A stretch of DNA of 63,544 bases from Acinetobacter sp. A47 (GTDB lineage Bacteria; Pseudomonadota; Gammaproteobacteria; Pseudomonadales; Moraxellaceae), in NCBI RefSeq assembly GCF_000805455.1, contig NZ_JSUS01000016.1, forward strand, positions 1-63,544. Reading direction: 5' to 3'. Position 1 is the first letter of the stretch. The number at the start of each line of letters is the position of its first letter. The translations under genes were made by a program, and so were the position numbers. Positions 1-7,354 of the stretch are shown here, piece after piece. The notes under the pieces were generated by a model. It saw only the letters and a list, made by a program, of their open reading frames with translations, was not told the DNA's origin and searched no databases.

Positions 1-202
1 GCGTAGCCTGTGTTCTTAATCTTGCATTTAAATCATCAGCCAGCTGTATACGGTGTTCTGAGGTTTCGACACCTTCAAGTCTTACATCATTGATACCAAA
101 GGCCAGTACCGGCTCGGTAATATCACCTAACATTTCTTGAAAAAAAGCCTTTGCTTTAAATGACATATATTTTGGAGACATTTCTTCGTTATTAGAAATC
201 AT
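1..202 (-). pseudogene. NRPS condensation-domain fragment (partial, runs off left edge)
   Basis: The minus-strand reading from an ATG at 202 matches the middle of an NRPS condensation domain: an FFQEMLGDITEPVLAFGI segment followed by DVRLEGVE and a DDLNARLRTQA helix. In known NRPSs this segment lies well after the HHxxxDG catalytic motif. Here only about 17 residues precede it, and an in-frame TAA lies at 248-250 just upstream, so the N-terminal half with HHxxxDG is missing. I infer a 5'-truncated NRPS gene or a decayed remnant whose rest lies left of the window. The neighbouring PPTase and exporter genes fit a former siderophore or peptide cluster. No good ribosome binding site is seen at the ATG. 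An unusual but functional start cannot be excluded. Confidence 0.55.
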
Positions 203-830
203 AAATTTACCGTTATTAATAAAAAATAAGAAACCATCCCTAAAAATTTAGAATGGATAAGCTATTGATTTAAATATTTTTTCCAATCCATTAAATACAT
301 TTAAGATTGGAATTTAACCAAAATAAACTTCAATACTATTAATAAATACTTTAGACCAGAATCTCTTCATACGCCTATAAAATATATTAACAATACATTT
401 TATTTAAAAATGTAAGTATAAAAATAAAATCTAAATTAAAAATCTCCAAAAAAAAATTTAACAATAAGACTCAGATAAGGAATCTAATTAAACATTATTG
501 CATTTTTATTAAATTTTTAAAATTCAACAAAAATGCATAACTAAATGTAATTTAAGAAATTATTAGTTTTAATAACAAAAACTCAAAAATAGAAGTTCAC
601 CATCTAAAGACACAGAATATATATACTAGAAAATTAATAAACATACAAATCAGTCTGACTATTTATTAAACCAATAAAATACAGATTAACTTTAATAACA
701 CAAATAAAAACAGCCTCATAAAAAAATCTTCTTAAATATTTTTACAAGGCCAAAATATAGTCATCAATTCATAGTAATTACAGAATAGATGAAAGTTTAA
801 CCACTCAACACAACCATATAATTAATAAAA
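203..830. other. AT-rich gene-free stretch
   Basis: About 630 bases of very AT-rich DNA lie between the NRPS fragment and the exporter gene. I see no coding reading frame, no RNA gene and no convincing Fur box or terminator. It may contain the decayed 5' part of the NRPS gene, but no NRPS-like residues could be recovered from the frames checked. Confidence 0.5.
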
Positions 831-2150
831 TTATTTTTCTTCTTCTATAAAGACTTTGGGATAACGATTTGAATAAAAACCATCCATTCTCTCATCAGAT
901 AAAGATAAAGCTTCTTTTAACTCATGACTCATACAGGTAAATATTGATGTAATTACCAACAATAGAGACAATAGTAGAAATACAACAAAAGGATCAAGGA
1001 AAGAATATGCATATCCAGTAAGTGCAATCCCAACTGGAGCTGCCAAACCAGAACAAAATAAAGCAGCAGCATTTACTCTATTCAAATAACTTTTAGGGGT
1101 AGCTACCGTTCGTAAAAAATTAGAATTTATTGTCGCAGTAGCAATACCAATGCCTACAAACATAAAGATCATACAAACAGGCACAAAATACCAGTAACTA
1201 TATTCAGGTAGATTCTTACTTATCAATGAAATAAAGAGAATCCCAACCCCAGATACAATATAACTAAAGAATGTTGATCTAGCTCTTCCATAAAAGCTAT
1301 TAAGAAAAAGATTAACCTTCGATGCTCCAATAAAAAGTCCTATAGCAAAAGATATCTCAACTACTCCTAGCAACCAAGGACTCTCACTAAAATTTTTTTG
1401 AAAATAAACTGGTAAGATAAAGCCAAAAATTGAACATAAACCAAGGTTAATAAGAAAAGAAACTTTTGCTAAAAACTTTTCTGGAGGTAGCTTATATACA
1501 ACTTTTATACCGCTGTACCAACTTCCATTGGTTAATTTATCTTTATTAGCTTCATTTTCAGTAGTTCCTAATGAAACAAATCTTAAGGCTATCAATGCTA
1601 TTAAAGTAATAGCTATACCTATATACATCGTACCTATAGGCTCTACATAAGAAATCAAAACTGTTCCAAATAATGGTGCTACAAAACTAGCCATTGTCAA
1701 AACCATAGCCCTCCAGCGTACAGCTTCAGCTATTTGAGACCTATCTACTAATGAAACTATTATGCTTGATTGTATTGGCTCTCGAATTCCAATACTAAAA
1801 CCAATAATACATTGGCATAAAAAAAGCACTCCAAATATATAAAGTTGCATAGCTGTAAGAGCCGCAATAAAAATTGAAAATATTAAACTTACAAAATAAC
1901 AAATTTCGATTAATAATTTCTTACTATATACATCACCTAACCATCCTAAAAAACACCTAGATATTACATCAGATATTAAAGCAACTGTAACAAAAAAAGA
2001 AAACACTGTGGGATCGTTTGTAATAGTTAATATCCACCAAGCCAAAGCAAACTGAATACTTCTCAACCCAACACTATACAGAAACTCTGAAAACTGTATA
2101 ATGTAAAAATCTTTTCCCAAGGAAAAATTATCTATTAATCTTTTATTCAT
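831..2150 (-). CDS. MFS exporter, EntS-like
   Basis: A 439-residue major facilitator superfamily protein with about 12 hydrophobic segments. The family loop between TM2 and TM3 is visible as GWLGDVYSKKLL near residue 70, followed by REPIQSSIIVSLV near residue 123, a pattern seen in EntS-type enterobactin exporters and other MFS_3 members. It probably sits in the inner membrane and exports a small molecule. The location beside an NRPS fragment and a PPTase gene suggests a siderophore or peptide, but the substrate is inferred only from context. It is transcribed in the same direction as both neighbours. Codon use is strongly AT-biased, unlike the core genes after 14.8 kb, which fits acquisition by transfer. 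Confidence 0.75.
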   Translation of the reverse strand: MNKRLIDNFSLGKDFYIIQFSEFLYSVGLRSIQFALAWWILTITNDPTVFSFFVTVALISDVISRCFLGWLGDVYSKKLLIEICYFVSLIFSIFIAALTAMQLYIFGVLFLCQCIIGFSIGIREPIQSSIIVSLVDRSQIAEAVRWRAMVLTMASFVAPLFGTVLISYVEPIGTMYIGIAITLIALIALRFVSLGTTENEANKDKLTNGSWYSGIKVVYKLPPEKFLAKVSFLINLGLCSIFGFILPVYFQKNFSESPWLLGVVEISFAIGLFIGASKVNLFLNSFYGRARSTFFSYIVSGVGILFISLISKNLPEYSYWYFVPVCMIFMFVGIGIATATINSNFLRTVATPKSYLNRVNAAALFCSGLAAPVGIALTGYAYSFLDPFVVFLLLSLLLVITSIFTCMSHELKEALSLSDERMDGFYSNRYPKVFIEEEK

Positions 2151-2254
2151 AAAGCAACCAAAACTATTTAATAAATATTTAGCAATTAAACTTATATAAA
2201 ACTACACATCAAATATGTAAAAACTAAGAAATATACTTATTTATAAGATATTAT

Positions 2255-2968
2255 TCAACATAAAGTTTTTCCTTCAATACATGTTATAACCCGGCCCTTT
2301 TCAAAAAACCAAAAACCTTTGTATCTACTTAGTAAACCATAACAATATTCAATATCCCTATTAAATTTTAAAAAAGCTTCTTTTTTTTCAAAATCAAGCT
2401 CAATAACAGTCACTTCTAAAAAGTCAATATATTTTTTTGCAAGAGGGTAAACAGCTTTGTACAAGCTTTCTTTTAGAGAAAATACAAGTGTAAAATATTC
2501 ACAAAAACTTATAGTCTTATTATATTTTAGCTCCCAAAAAGATTGTTCTGATATAGTTAAAACTAGATTTTTACTTTCCTCCAAAACATTTTTATCTACA
2601 ATATATTCCATATCAATGCCTAGATATTTTGATTCTGACGAAACAGCTGCTATTACATAGTCATATGTATGACTAATACATCCAACTGTTCCTTTTGGCC
2701 ATTGCGGAAGTTTTGATGTTTTATGAGTAATAGACAAATGATAATCAAAATATTTTTTTAGAATTTCTTCAGCCAATAACCTTCCAGCCCAAAATTCTTT
2801 AATTCTTGACGTTAATGCATATTCTAAATACTTTGGTTTCTCAAAAGTTAAATATGCTTGATTTTTTAGAAAATTATCTATTGGAGTTTGATAACAAATT
2901 ACACTTTGAACGAAATCAAGTCTTGAAGTCCCTCGTAAGGAAGAAGGCGTATATTCTATCAACGACAT
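2255..2968 (-). CDS. 4'-phosphopantetheinyl transferase, EntD/Sfp type
   Basis: The protein carries the motifs of Sfp/EntD-type transferases, which move phosphopantetheine from coenzyme A to carrier proteins of NRPS or PKS enzymes. Visible in order are RIKEFWAGRLLAEEIL, PQWPKGTVGCISHT, YLGIDMEYI (the Mg-binding GID-E motif) and FSLKESLYKAVYP (the WxxKEA/SxxK-type motif). The open frame extends to a TTG at 2989, but that codon has no ribosome site; I prefer the ATG at 2968, preceded by a weak ATAAG. About 238 residues is normal for the family. The gene is co-directional with the exporter, and together they would serve the truncated NRPS to the left, whose rest is not in this window. Confidence 0.85.
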   Translation of the reverse strand: MSLIEYTPSSLRGTSRLDFVQSVICYQTPIDNFLKNQAYLTFEKPKYLEYALTSRIKEFWAGRLLAEEILKKYFDYHLSITHKTSKLPQWPKGTVGCISHTYDYVIAAVSSESKYLGIDMEYIVDKNVLEESKNLVLTISEQSFWELKYNKTISFCEYFTLVFSLKESLYKAVYPLAKKYIDFLEVTVIELDFEKKEAFLKFNRDIEYCYGLLSRYKGFWFFEKGRVITCIEGKTLC

Positions 2969-3099
2969 ACTTATATAGCAGATTAGCAAATAATTTGACT
3001 AAAATAATGTATAAATACTACACTTTACTACAAAAAAATTGTTAAATTTAGGTAATTTTCATATACTTTAAGGTTAATCATTATGAAAAATCCTTACTT

Positions 3100-3291
3100 T
3101 TAATAATAAATATTATAGTCATAATATAGATATTTTTTATATCTAATCAAATAAAGAAAATAAAATCTACGCTCTTGATATGTAATGAACTTTTTAAAAT
3201 ATCTACTTCTCAGATGAGGATATCGTTTTCGGATGTCATCATTAGGATAATTTTTTACAGCTCGTTGATTCTGAAATTTCAGCTTTTGCAT
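3100..3291 (-). CDS. Small basic hypothetical protein with a strong SD
   Basis: A 63-residue frame that I do not recognise. It deserves listing because its ATG is preceded by a near-perfect AGGAGG four bases upstream (TAGGAGGTAATATG), the best ribosome site in this part of the window. The product is very basic and Tyr/Arg-rich, and the last 20 residues are dominated by Tyr and Lys codons from AT-rich DNA. This suggests the C-terminus runs into non-coding sequence, for example after truncation of a longer gene. There is no signal peptide or membrane segment. Confidence 0.35.
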   Translation of the reverse strand: MQKLKFQNQRAVKNYPNDDIRKRYPHLRSRYFKKFITYQERRFYFLYLIRYKKYLYYDYNIYY

Positions 3292-3406
3292 ATTACCTCC
3301 TAGATTAAGTTACCTAGAAGGGATCCTCAGCGTAGTAATTCATATATTTTACTCCTATGATCAGCTATCGTTTTTGCCTTATCTATTCAATCTATCTAAG
3401 CTCAAG

Positions 3407-3790
3407 CTATTTAATAAAATAACCTAATGTATCGTCTTTTGAATCACCCCATCCTGTCCAGATTTCAGTCAGCTTTACGTAATGCTGATTAACGCTTTGG
3501 ACTTTATATAGATGGCTACGTGGTGGGGAGATATTATTCGTTCGTACTTTCTCAATTAAAATAAAGGTTTTGTCATCTAACCATCTCACTCGAAGTAGTA
3601 AAGGATCTTGGCATTGTCCCATTTCGGCATACATGGCAGCATCTTTACCATTTTTAGCAAAAGACAATCCAGCACATTCAGTATCAGGTAAATCCAAGAC
3701 TAAACGCTTCCCAACAAGGCTTTCTTTTGCACCTGCACAGGCTAACGTTGAAAGACTTAGACATAATCCTGTGAATATTAATTTATTCAT
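3407..3790 (-). CDS. Hypothetical periplasmic protein
   Basis: A 127-residue protein with a clear N-terminal signal peptide: MNK, a hydrophobic core LIFTGLCLSLSTLA, and an alanine-rich CAGA cleavage region. The cysteine in LACAG could also be a lipobox (L-A-C). The mature part holds two Cys (in DTECAG and GQCQDP) that may form a disulfide, and a C-terminal WTGWGDSKDDTLGYF segment. I do not recognise the family. It lies just downstream of a second predicted secreted protein on the same strand (3817-4580), so the two may be co-transcribed. Confidence 0.6.
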   Translation of the reverse strand: MNKLIFTGLCLSLSTLACAGAKESLVGKRLVLDLPDTECAGLSFAKNGKDAAMYAEMGQCQDPLLLRVRWLDDKTFILIEKVRTNNISPPRSHLYKVQSVNQHYVKLTEIWTGWGDSKDDTLGYFIK

Positions 3791-3816
3791 TTGATAAGAC
3801 TCTTTTTATTCAGTTG

Positions 3817-4580
3817 TTAAAACACATTGTCGATAAAGCCACACTTTAAGATGTGCTGTGAGGGTTTAACTGGATTGTCATAAAGACTGATAAAGGCAAT
3901 CATGCTATTTGTATCAGCAGAATTACGTTTATAAGGCTGGCTGTAAATGTAAATTTGTTTAGGTGTATAGACCTTCTCATTCTGGATGACCTCACCATCA
4001 AAGACCTTTAATGTAGATATTGCTGAAAGATTTTTTGGGCTTTGCTTCTATTTTGATCATCGTGTAGAGAAGCTTTATCCCACTGCTGTTTAAAGCTTTT
4101 GAATTGTTGTCCGCTGTAGTGACTAAATTTAATCTTTAATCCCTCCTCAATCTTTTGTTTGGTTTGGAGGATTTCATCGTTTCGATAAACAGATGTATTT
4201 GCTCCTGCAACACTCACATGCTTTAAAGTCTCAATCCGTTGGATCGGGTTACTTTTATTGCTCAGTAAATAGATGGCTGTTTCGGGACAATCCTCACAAA
4301 AGTTTTCATCATCCGGATCAGTGATAACGGTAGGCTTTTGTTTGCGGTACTGATGTTGAAATTGTTGCTGTAAAGCTTTTATTGCAGATGATGATTTAAT
4401 ATCGCTGGCACCTAAAGCAAGCTGATTTGTAAACGATTGTTCTTTCTTGGCCCAATCCAGACAAGATAAGCCCTGCTCTAGAGTGAATGATTGTGATGTA
4501 GAAACAGGTTGAGCCGTTGCTTTACTCATCACTAGCAGCGTAATACTGGTGATGAGTAGTTGTATAAGTTGATACTTCAT
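3817..4580 (-). pseudogene. Secreted hypothetical protein, probable frameshift at an A6 tract
   Basis: The open frame from ATG 4580 encodes 190 residues with a signal peptide (MKYQLIQLLITSITLLVMSKATA) and ends at 4008. The minus strand after this stop stays plainly coding in another frame, giving LKVFDGEVIQNEKVYTPK, then IYIYSQPYKRNSADT, then a tail HILKCGFIDNVF with a TAA at 3817-3819. The frame change can be placed at or near the run of six A (minus strand) around 4030-4035, just before the first stop. Read through, the product is about 254 residues. The signal peptide and two Cys in the DENFCEDCPE segment point to the periplasm. I do not recognise the family. It could be a true mutation, a sequencing error, or programmed slippage. 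Confidence 0.55.
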
Positions 4581-4677
4581 TTTACTTATCCTTGTGTTCC
4601 TACGGGTTATTCACGTTAATCCTGTATAAAACACTCATTTAGAACCGTTATTAAATTTCTACGGATTTAACTCTTTG

Positions 4678-5286
4678 TTATTGATAATGATCTGCGGATA
4701 GAAGCTGGCGGATTTCACTGGCCATTTGGGGACTACGCCAAGGAAAAAGCACTTTGAGACTGTAATTGGGTTTAAATTGATCCCGTGTGCCAATATTGAC
4801 TTGAAACTCTCGTTTCATCGGTGTCCGATGTTCTTGCTGATTAACATGGGTTCCCATCATCGGATTACTGATCACCGTGGTCGTGGTTCTGAAGCGATCT
4901 TCAACCAGGTTGTAATGTCCTACAGAGGTAATATAGTCAAAAGGATATTTGACTAGGCGTTGATCTGGCTGATCAAACAGGATGATGGTTTTATCCTGAC
5001 TATTAATCCAGACACCACGATTTTGATAGTTAAAAGTTTCCCCTTGGCGTTTCAGTTGCTCAGTCATTCCATCAAAATATGTATTTCCATATTGATAGAG
5101 GTAGTAAATGATCACAAACCAGAACAGGTCAAAGCTAAAGAAGATATAGGCGAAAGCACCAAAGGAAAAGATTTTGGCAACAATCAGAAAGATCACAATT
5201 GGCAAAACCACACATTTAAAAAAGAGCTTAAATTTCTGTGGACGGTTTTCGATTGGAATGATTTTGGGTTTCGTTAATTCAGTCAT
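4678..5286 (-). CDS. Hypothetical two-TM membrane protein
   Basis: About 202 residues from the ATG at 5286. The frame also extends to a TTG at 5307, which is less likely. Two adjacent hydrophobic segments, roughly residues 20-45 (FKCVVLPIVIFLIVAKIF) and 45-65 (FAYIFFSFDLFWFVIIYYLY), are followed by a soluble domain with an RGVWINSQDKTIILFDQ stretch and an FQVNIGTRDQ beta-rich part. This layout resembles small inner-membrane proteins with a cytoplasmic PH-like domain, but the family was not recognised. The last gene of the minus-strand group, it lies next to the start of the mobile-element core. Confidence 0.55.
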   Translation of the reverse strand: MTELTKPKIIPIENRPQKFKLFFKCVVLPIVIFLIVAKIFSFGAFAYIFFSFDLFWFVIIYYLYQYGNTYFDGMTEQLKRQGETFNYQNRGVWINSQDKTIILFDQPDQRLVKYPFDYITSVGHYNLVEDRFRTTTTVISNPMMGTHVNQQEHRTPMKREFQVNIGTRDQFKPNYSLKVLFPWRSPQMASEIRQLLSADHYQ

Positions 5287-5424
5287 GGTTGTTTCCCGCG
5301 TGTTCAATGCAATTCACAATCACCAGCAGATATAAAAAGTTTTATTTTTTACAGGCGTGACTTAGCCATCCACCGTTGGATTGTTCTTTTAAAAAGTTTT
5401 TTTAATACAGGCGAATAATAAGAA

Positions 5425-5505
5425 TTAGCCGTATAAACCTCGTTGAAAACTACAACCAGGTTGAACATGGGGTGAAGCAAAAATCAGAAAAGATAGGTAC
5501 AGCAT
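5425..5505 (-). CDS. Short ORF controlled by antisense-RNA module A
   Basis: A 26-codon frame (MLYLSFLIFASPHVQPGC then SFQRGLYG and stop) begins six bases after the Shine-Dalgarno AGGAG that is part of seqC of module A. In P1 and P4-type systems the ORF at this position is a short phage protein (icd/ash-like) whose translation or transcription is shut off by the small RNA. This ORF may be a truncated remnant of such a gene. Protein-level evidence is weak and the call depends on its position behind the module. Confidence 0.35.
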   Translation of the reverse strand: MLYLSFLIFASPHVQPGCSFQRGLYG

Positions 5506-5512
5506 ATGAAAC

Positions 5513-5746
5513 TCCTAGATGTTCTTAGAAGTTCTACCAATTACTGCTAAATAATGGTGGCAGAACGAAAAGGGGTTAGCAGACTGATCATCTAGGAATC
5601 AGCACACCCGAAGGTGTCCCCCTTCCGTCCTACCATAGAAAAAAAGGGGGACGAGAAGATTCCCACACTCAATTTATATCTAAAGATATAAATCTCATGT
5701 GCTAGATGAATCGGTCTGCTAAAACCGACTGGCAATGTAGGCCAGC
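5513..5746 (-). ncRNA. Antisense-RNA regulatory module A (P4 CI / P1 C4-like)
   Basis: Read on the minus strand from a promoter at 5753-5781, the expected transcript starts near 5746. It contains, in order: two tandem hairpins (5745-5729 and 5728-5711); seqA, TCATCTAG at 5709-5702; a large palindrome; an 11-bp stem (5628-5618 with 5575-5565, all pairs allowing two G-U) enclosing a 5-bp hairpin ACACC/GGTGT at 5617-5604; seqB, TCCTAGATG at 5597-5589; a second hairpin CCATTA/TAATTGG; and seqC, CATCTAGGA at 5521-5513, which overlaps the SD of the short ORF at 5505. seqB is complementary to seqA over 8 nt and to seqC over 9 nt. This is the known architecture of phage P4 CI RNA and P1 C4 RNA; function here is inferred. 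Confidence 0.6.
5667..5711. repeat. Long interrupted palindrome inside module A
   Basis: ATTTATATC-TAAA-GATATAAAT forms a perfect 9-bp stem with a 4-base loop around 5681-5692. Beyond a 4-base mismatch the arms resume with CACA/TGTG, and the flanks GATTC/GAATC pair as well. In module A it occupies the place that a terminator-like hairpin holds in module B, between seqA and the CI-like RNA. It could also act as an operator. Confidence 0.5.
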
Positions 5747-5752
5747 GAGCAC

Positions 5753-5781
5753 ATATTAATTTCATATCGGGCTTTAGTCAA
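5753..5781 (-). promoter_or_regulatory. Sigma-70 promoter of module A
   Basis: On the minus strand TTGACT (5781-5776) is separated by exactly 17 bases from TAATAT (5758-5753). The predicted start at about 5746 falls directly before the first hairpin of module A. The region from here to the gene at 6149 (about 370 bases) shows no coding frame and presumably holds the promoter of that divergent gene. Confidence 0.6.
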
Positions 5782-6148
5782 TTTTACTCACACTAAAATC
5801 TAGACAATCAAATTACTTGTAAAACTTAAGTTAAGTGTTTGATTTTTCCCATAAGGTCAAATTAAGCCAATCGATTTGCTCATTTAGGCTTGATGGATGA
5901 GGCTAAAATGGGCTGCTCTTCTTTATTAAAATGAAACAATAAAATTAAGGAATAAATCTACAGACCTCACCTTTTCGTATTGATTCTTTTTAGGTTGATT
6001 TAGTCAGGATAATCTGTACAAATAGTCAGATGATCAATATGGTGTATAGACTGCTTTTAAATTGAGTAAGTTGAAGAATCTTAACGTTCACTAAATTTAA
6101 TTAAATGGGATAAAATCAAATATCTTCAAAATTCAGTGGGAAGATGTA

Positions 6149-6514
6149 ATGAATTCTATCGCTATACAACCCGACCCCAAAACTGTTTTAGCTCAAGCCG
6201 TATTCAAGGCTGCTGATCAACTCGGTCTAAGCAAAACTCAGCTTGCCTCTGTAATCGGCTGGGAACTCAACACAATCCAGCAAATAGAAAACTCGGCTAA
6301 ATTGGATCCTTCCTCTCCACAAGGTGAATCAGCGTTATTGCTGATACGTCTTTATCAAGGCTTATCTGCACAAATGAGCGATGATCCAGAATGGATTTCT
6401 AATTTTATGAATACATTCAATACAGCTTCTGGTGATATCCCGGTTCAACAAATTCAAACTAGAGAAGGCTTGGTCAAAGTTTTAAATATTGTTGAAGCCA
6501 TCAAGAATCGATAG
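6149..6514 (+). CDS. MbcA/ParS/Xre-like HTH antitoxin-type protein
   Basis: A 121-residue protein. Residues 10-45 (VLAQAVFKAADQLGLSKTQL then ASVIGWELNTIQQIE) form a helix-turn-helix of the Xre-MbcA type. Residues 60-115 (SALLLIRLYQGLSAQMS, then WISNFMNTFN and VQQIQTREGLVKVLNIVEAI) match the MbcA/ParS/Xre toxin-binding domain. Known relatives are antitoxins paired with RES-domain NAD-degrading toxins, or plasmid and phage regulators. No RES toxin is encoded next to it, so I read it as a solitary regulator. It sits between two divergent antisense-RNA modules, a natural position for a control protein of the element. Confidence 0.65.
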   Translation: MNSIAIQPDPKTVLAQAVFKAADQLGLSKTQLASVIGWELNTIQQIENSAKLDPSSPQGESALLLIRLYQGLSAQMSDDPEWISNFMNTFNTASGDIPVQQIQTREGLVKVLNIVEAIKNR

Positions 6515-6743
6515 TCAATTCATCTCATTATTTTGAATAATCACCCTCGATTTTATAATTTCCTCTCTTCTACTCTCTATTGAGTAGATTGCTCAAAATC
6601 CCAAACGCATAAATATCAAGCAAAGATAGCCGTCCCTCAATACGTAGGCAATCAGTTTCTTAGCCGTCAGAAACCTAAAATATCTTCAGGTTAATCAATA
6701 AATTATTTAATGTTAAGATATGTAAAAATATTAAATTGGATCG

Positions 6744-6773
6744 TTGACAGGTTAAGGTATACCCAGCTAACCT
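6744..6773 (+). promoter_or_regulatory. Promoter and operator-like palindrome of module B
   Basis: TTGACA at 6744-6749 is followed after 18 bases by TAACCT (6768-6773), a weak -10. The predicted start lies near 6780, right at the first hairpin of module B, as in module A. The promoter is overlaid by an inverted repeat AGGTTA (6749-6754) / TAACCT (6768-6773) with GGTATACC (6756-6763) inside it, the kind of site a dimeric repressor could bind. Confidence 0.5.
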
Positions 6774-6779
6774 TGTATT

Positions 6780-6867
6780 ACACAGCGAAATCTGTGTTCA
6801 GGCGTGAGAACCTGATACAATCTAGGTGCAAATTAATGTCGCACTAGCGGCTATTTTTTTGTCTACT
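6780..6867 (+). ncRNA. Leader of module B: tandem hairpins, seqA and terminator-like stem
   Basis: Two hairpins, ACACAG/CTGTGT (6780-6797) and TCAGG/CCTGA (6798-6815), precede seqA (AATCTAGG, 6819-6826). seqA forms the left arm of a stem CTA-GTGC/GCAC-TAG (6822-6847), followed by seven T at 6854-6860. By analogy with phage P4, pairing of the CI-like RNA with seqA would promote early termination of the leader transcript; this is inference. Confidence 0.5.
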
Positions 6868-6883
6868 GTTTAGCAGTCGTTAT

Positions 6884-7001
6884 GGCAGCTTGCAGGGCAA
6901 CCGTAAGGTTGGCTGATCCTAGATTCAGTATTCTCACCCCTGTCTTGCTGCCACCATTACCGTGAGAAGTAATGATGGTAGGTGTTAAAACTTATCTAGG
7001 A
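6884..7001 (+). ncRNA. Antisense-RNA regulatory module B (P4 CI / P1 C4-like)
   Basis: The RNA core is a stem GGCAGC(tt)GCAGGG paired with CCCTGT(ctt)GCTGCC (6884-6952). It encloses a hairpin CAACC-GTAA-GGTTG (6898-6911) and the single-stranded seqB, TCCTAGATT (6917-6925). A second hairpin (ACCATTAC with GTAATGATGGT, about 6952-6981) follows. seqC, ATCTAGGA (6994-7001), contains the SD of the ORF that starts at 7010. seqB matches seqA of the leader over 8 nt and seqC over 8 nt. Module A has the same layout with different bases in the stems, so structure is conserved while sequence is not. Rfam C4 antisense RNA is the likely family. Confidence 0.65.
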
Positions 7002-7009
7002 CTACTGCT

Positions 7010-7354
7010 ATGAACTCGATTCTTCATGGTGCAAACACTTGCACATCTAAAAAACAAGCCTCTCAACTGATTGTTGAACTCGGTAAATCTATTTCAAATC
7101 CTCAGCGTCAAACGTTGGCAAATCTTTATATTGCTGTGGACACCGCAAATTCCTTGCTCAAAGAGCTTGAACAAGCACATCAAATCATTCGTGAATGTAT
7201 GCATGAAATGAATGATAAACAAATTCTTGAAGTCGCAAAGCTTAACCAAAATAATAACCTCTCCTCCCTATGGACATTCCGTACGCATCAACGTCATAAG
7301 TTGATTGAGCGCGCACAGCGTGTGCTGTTTGGAGCTGGTCATGTCGAAGGCTAA
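7010..7354 (+). CDS. Hypothetical protein under module B control
   Basis: A 114-residue protein, mostly helical and soluble, that I do not recognise. The ATG at 7010 lies eight bases after AGGA, and this SD is part of seqC of the antisense module, so translation is expected to be controlled by the small RNA. The C-terminal segment SLWTFRTHQRHKLIERAQRV is rich in Arg and His. The frame overlaps the next gene by 14 bases (start at 7341), which suggests translational coupling, so silencing this ORF would also limit the replication-like protein downstream. Confidence 0.5.
   Translation: MNSILHGANTCTSKKQASQLIVELGKSISNPQRQTLANLYIAVDTANSLLKELEQAHQIIRECMHEMNDKQILEVAKLNQNNNLSSLWTFRTHQRHKLIERAQRVLFGAGHVEG

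Noticed and set aside
3060..3095. Possible Fur box near TTAATCATTATG upstream of the PPTase gene
   Set aside because: Only a half-site resembles the Fur consensus, and the region is generally AT-rich.
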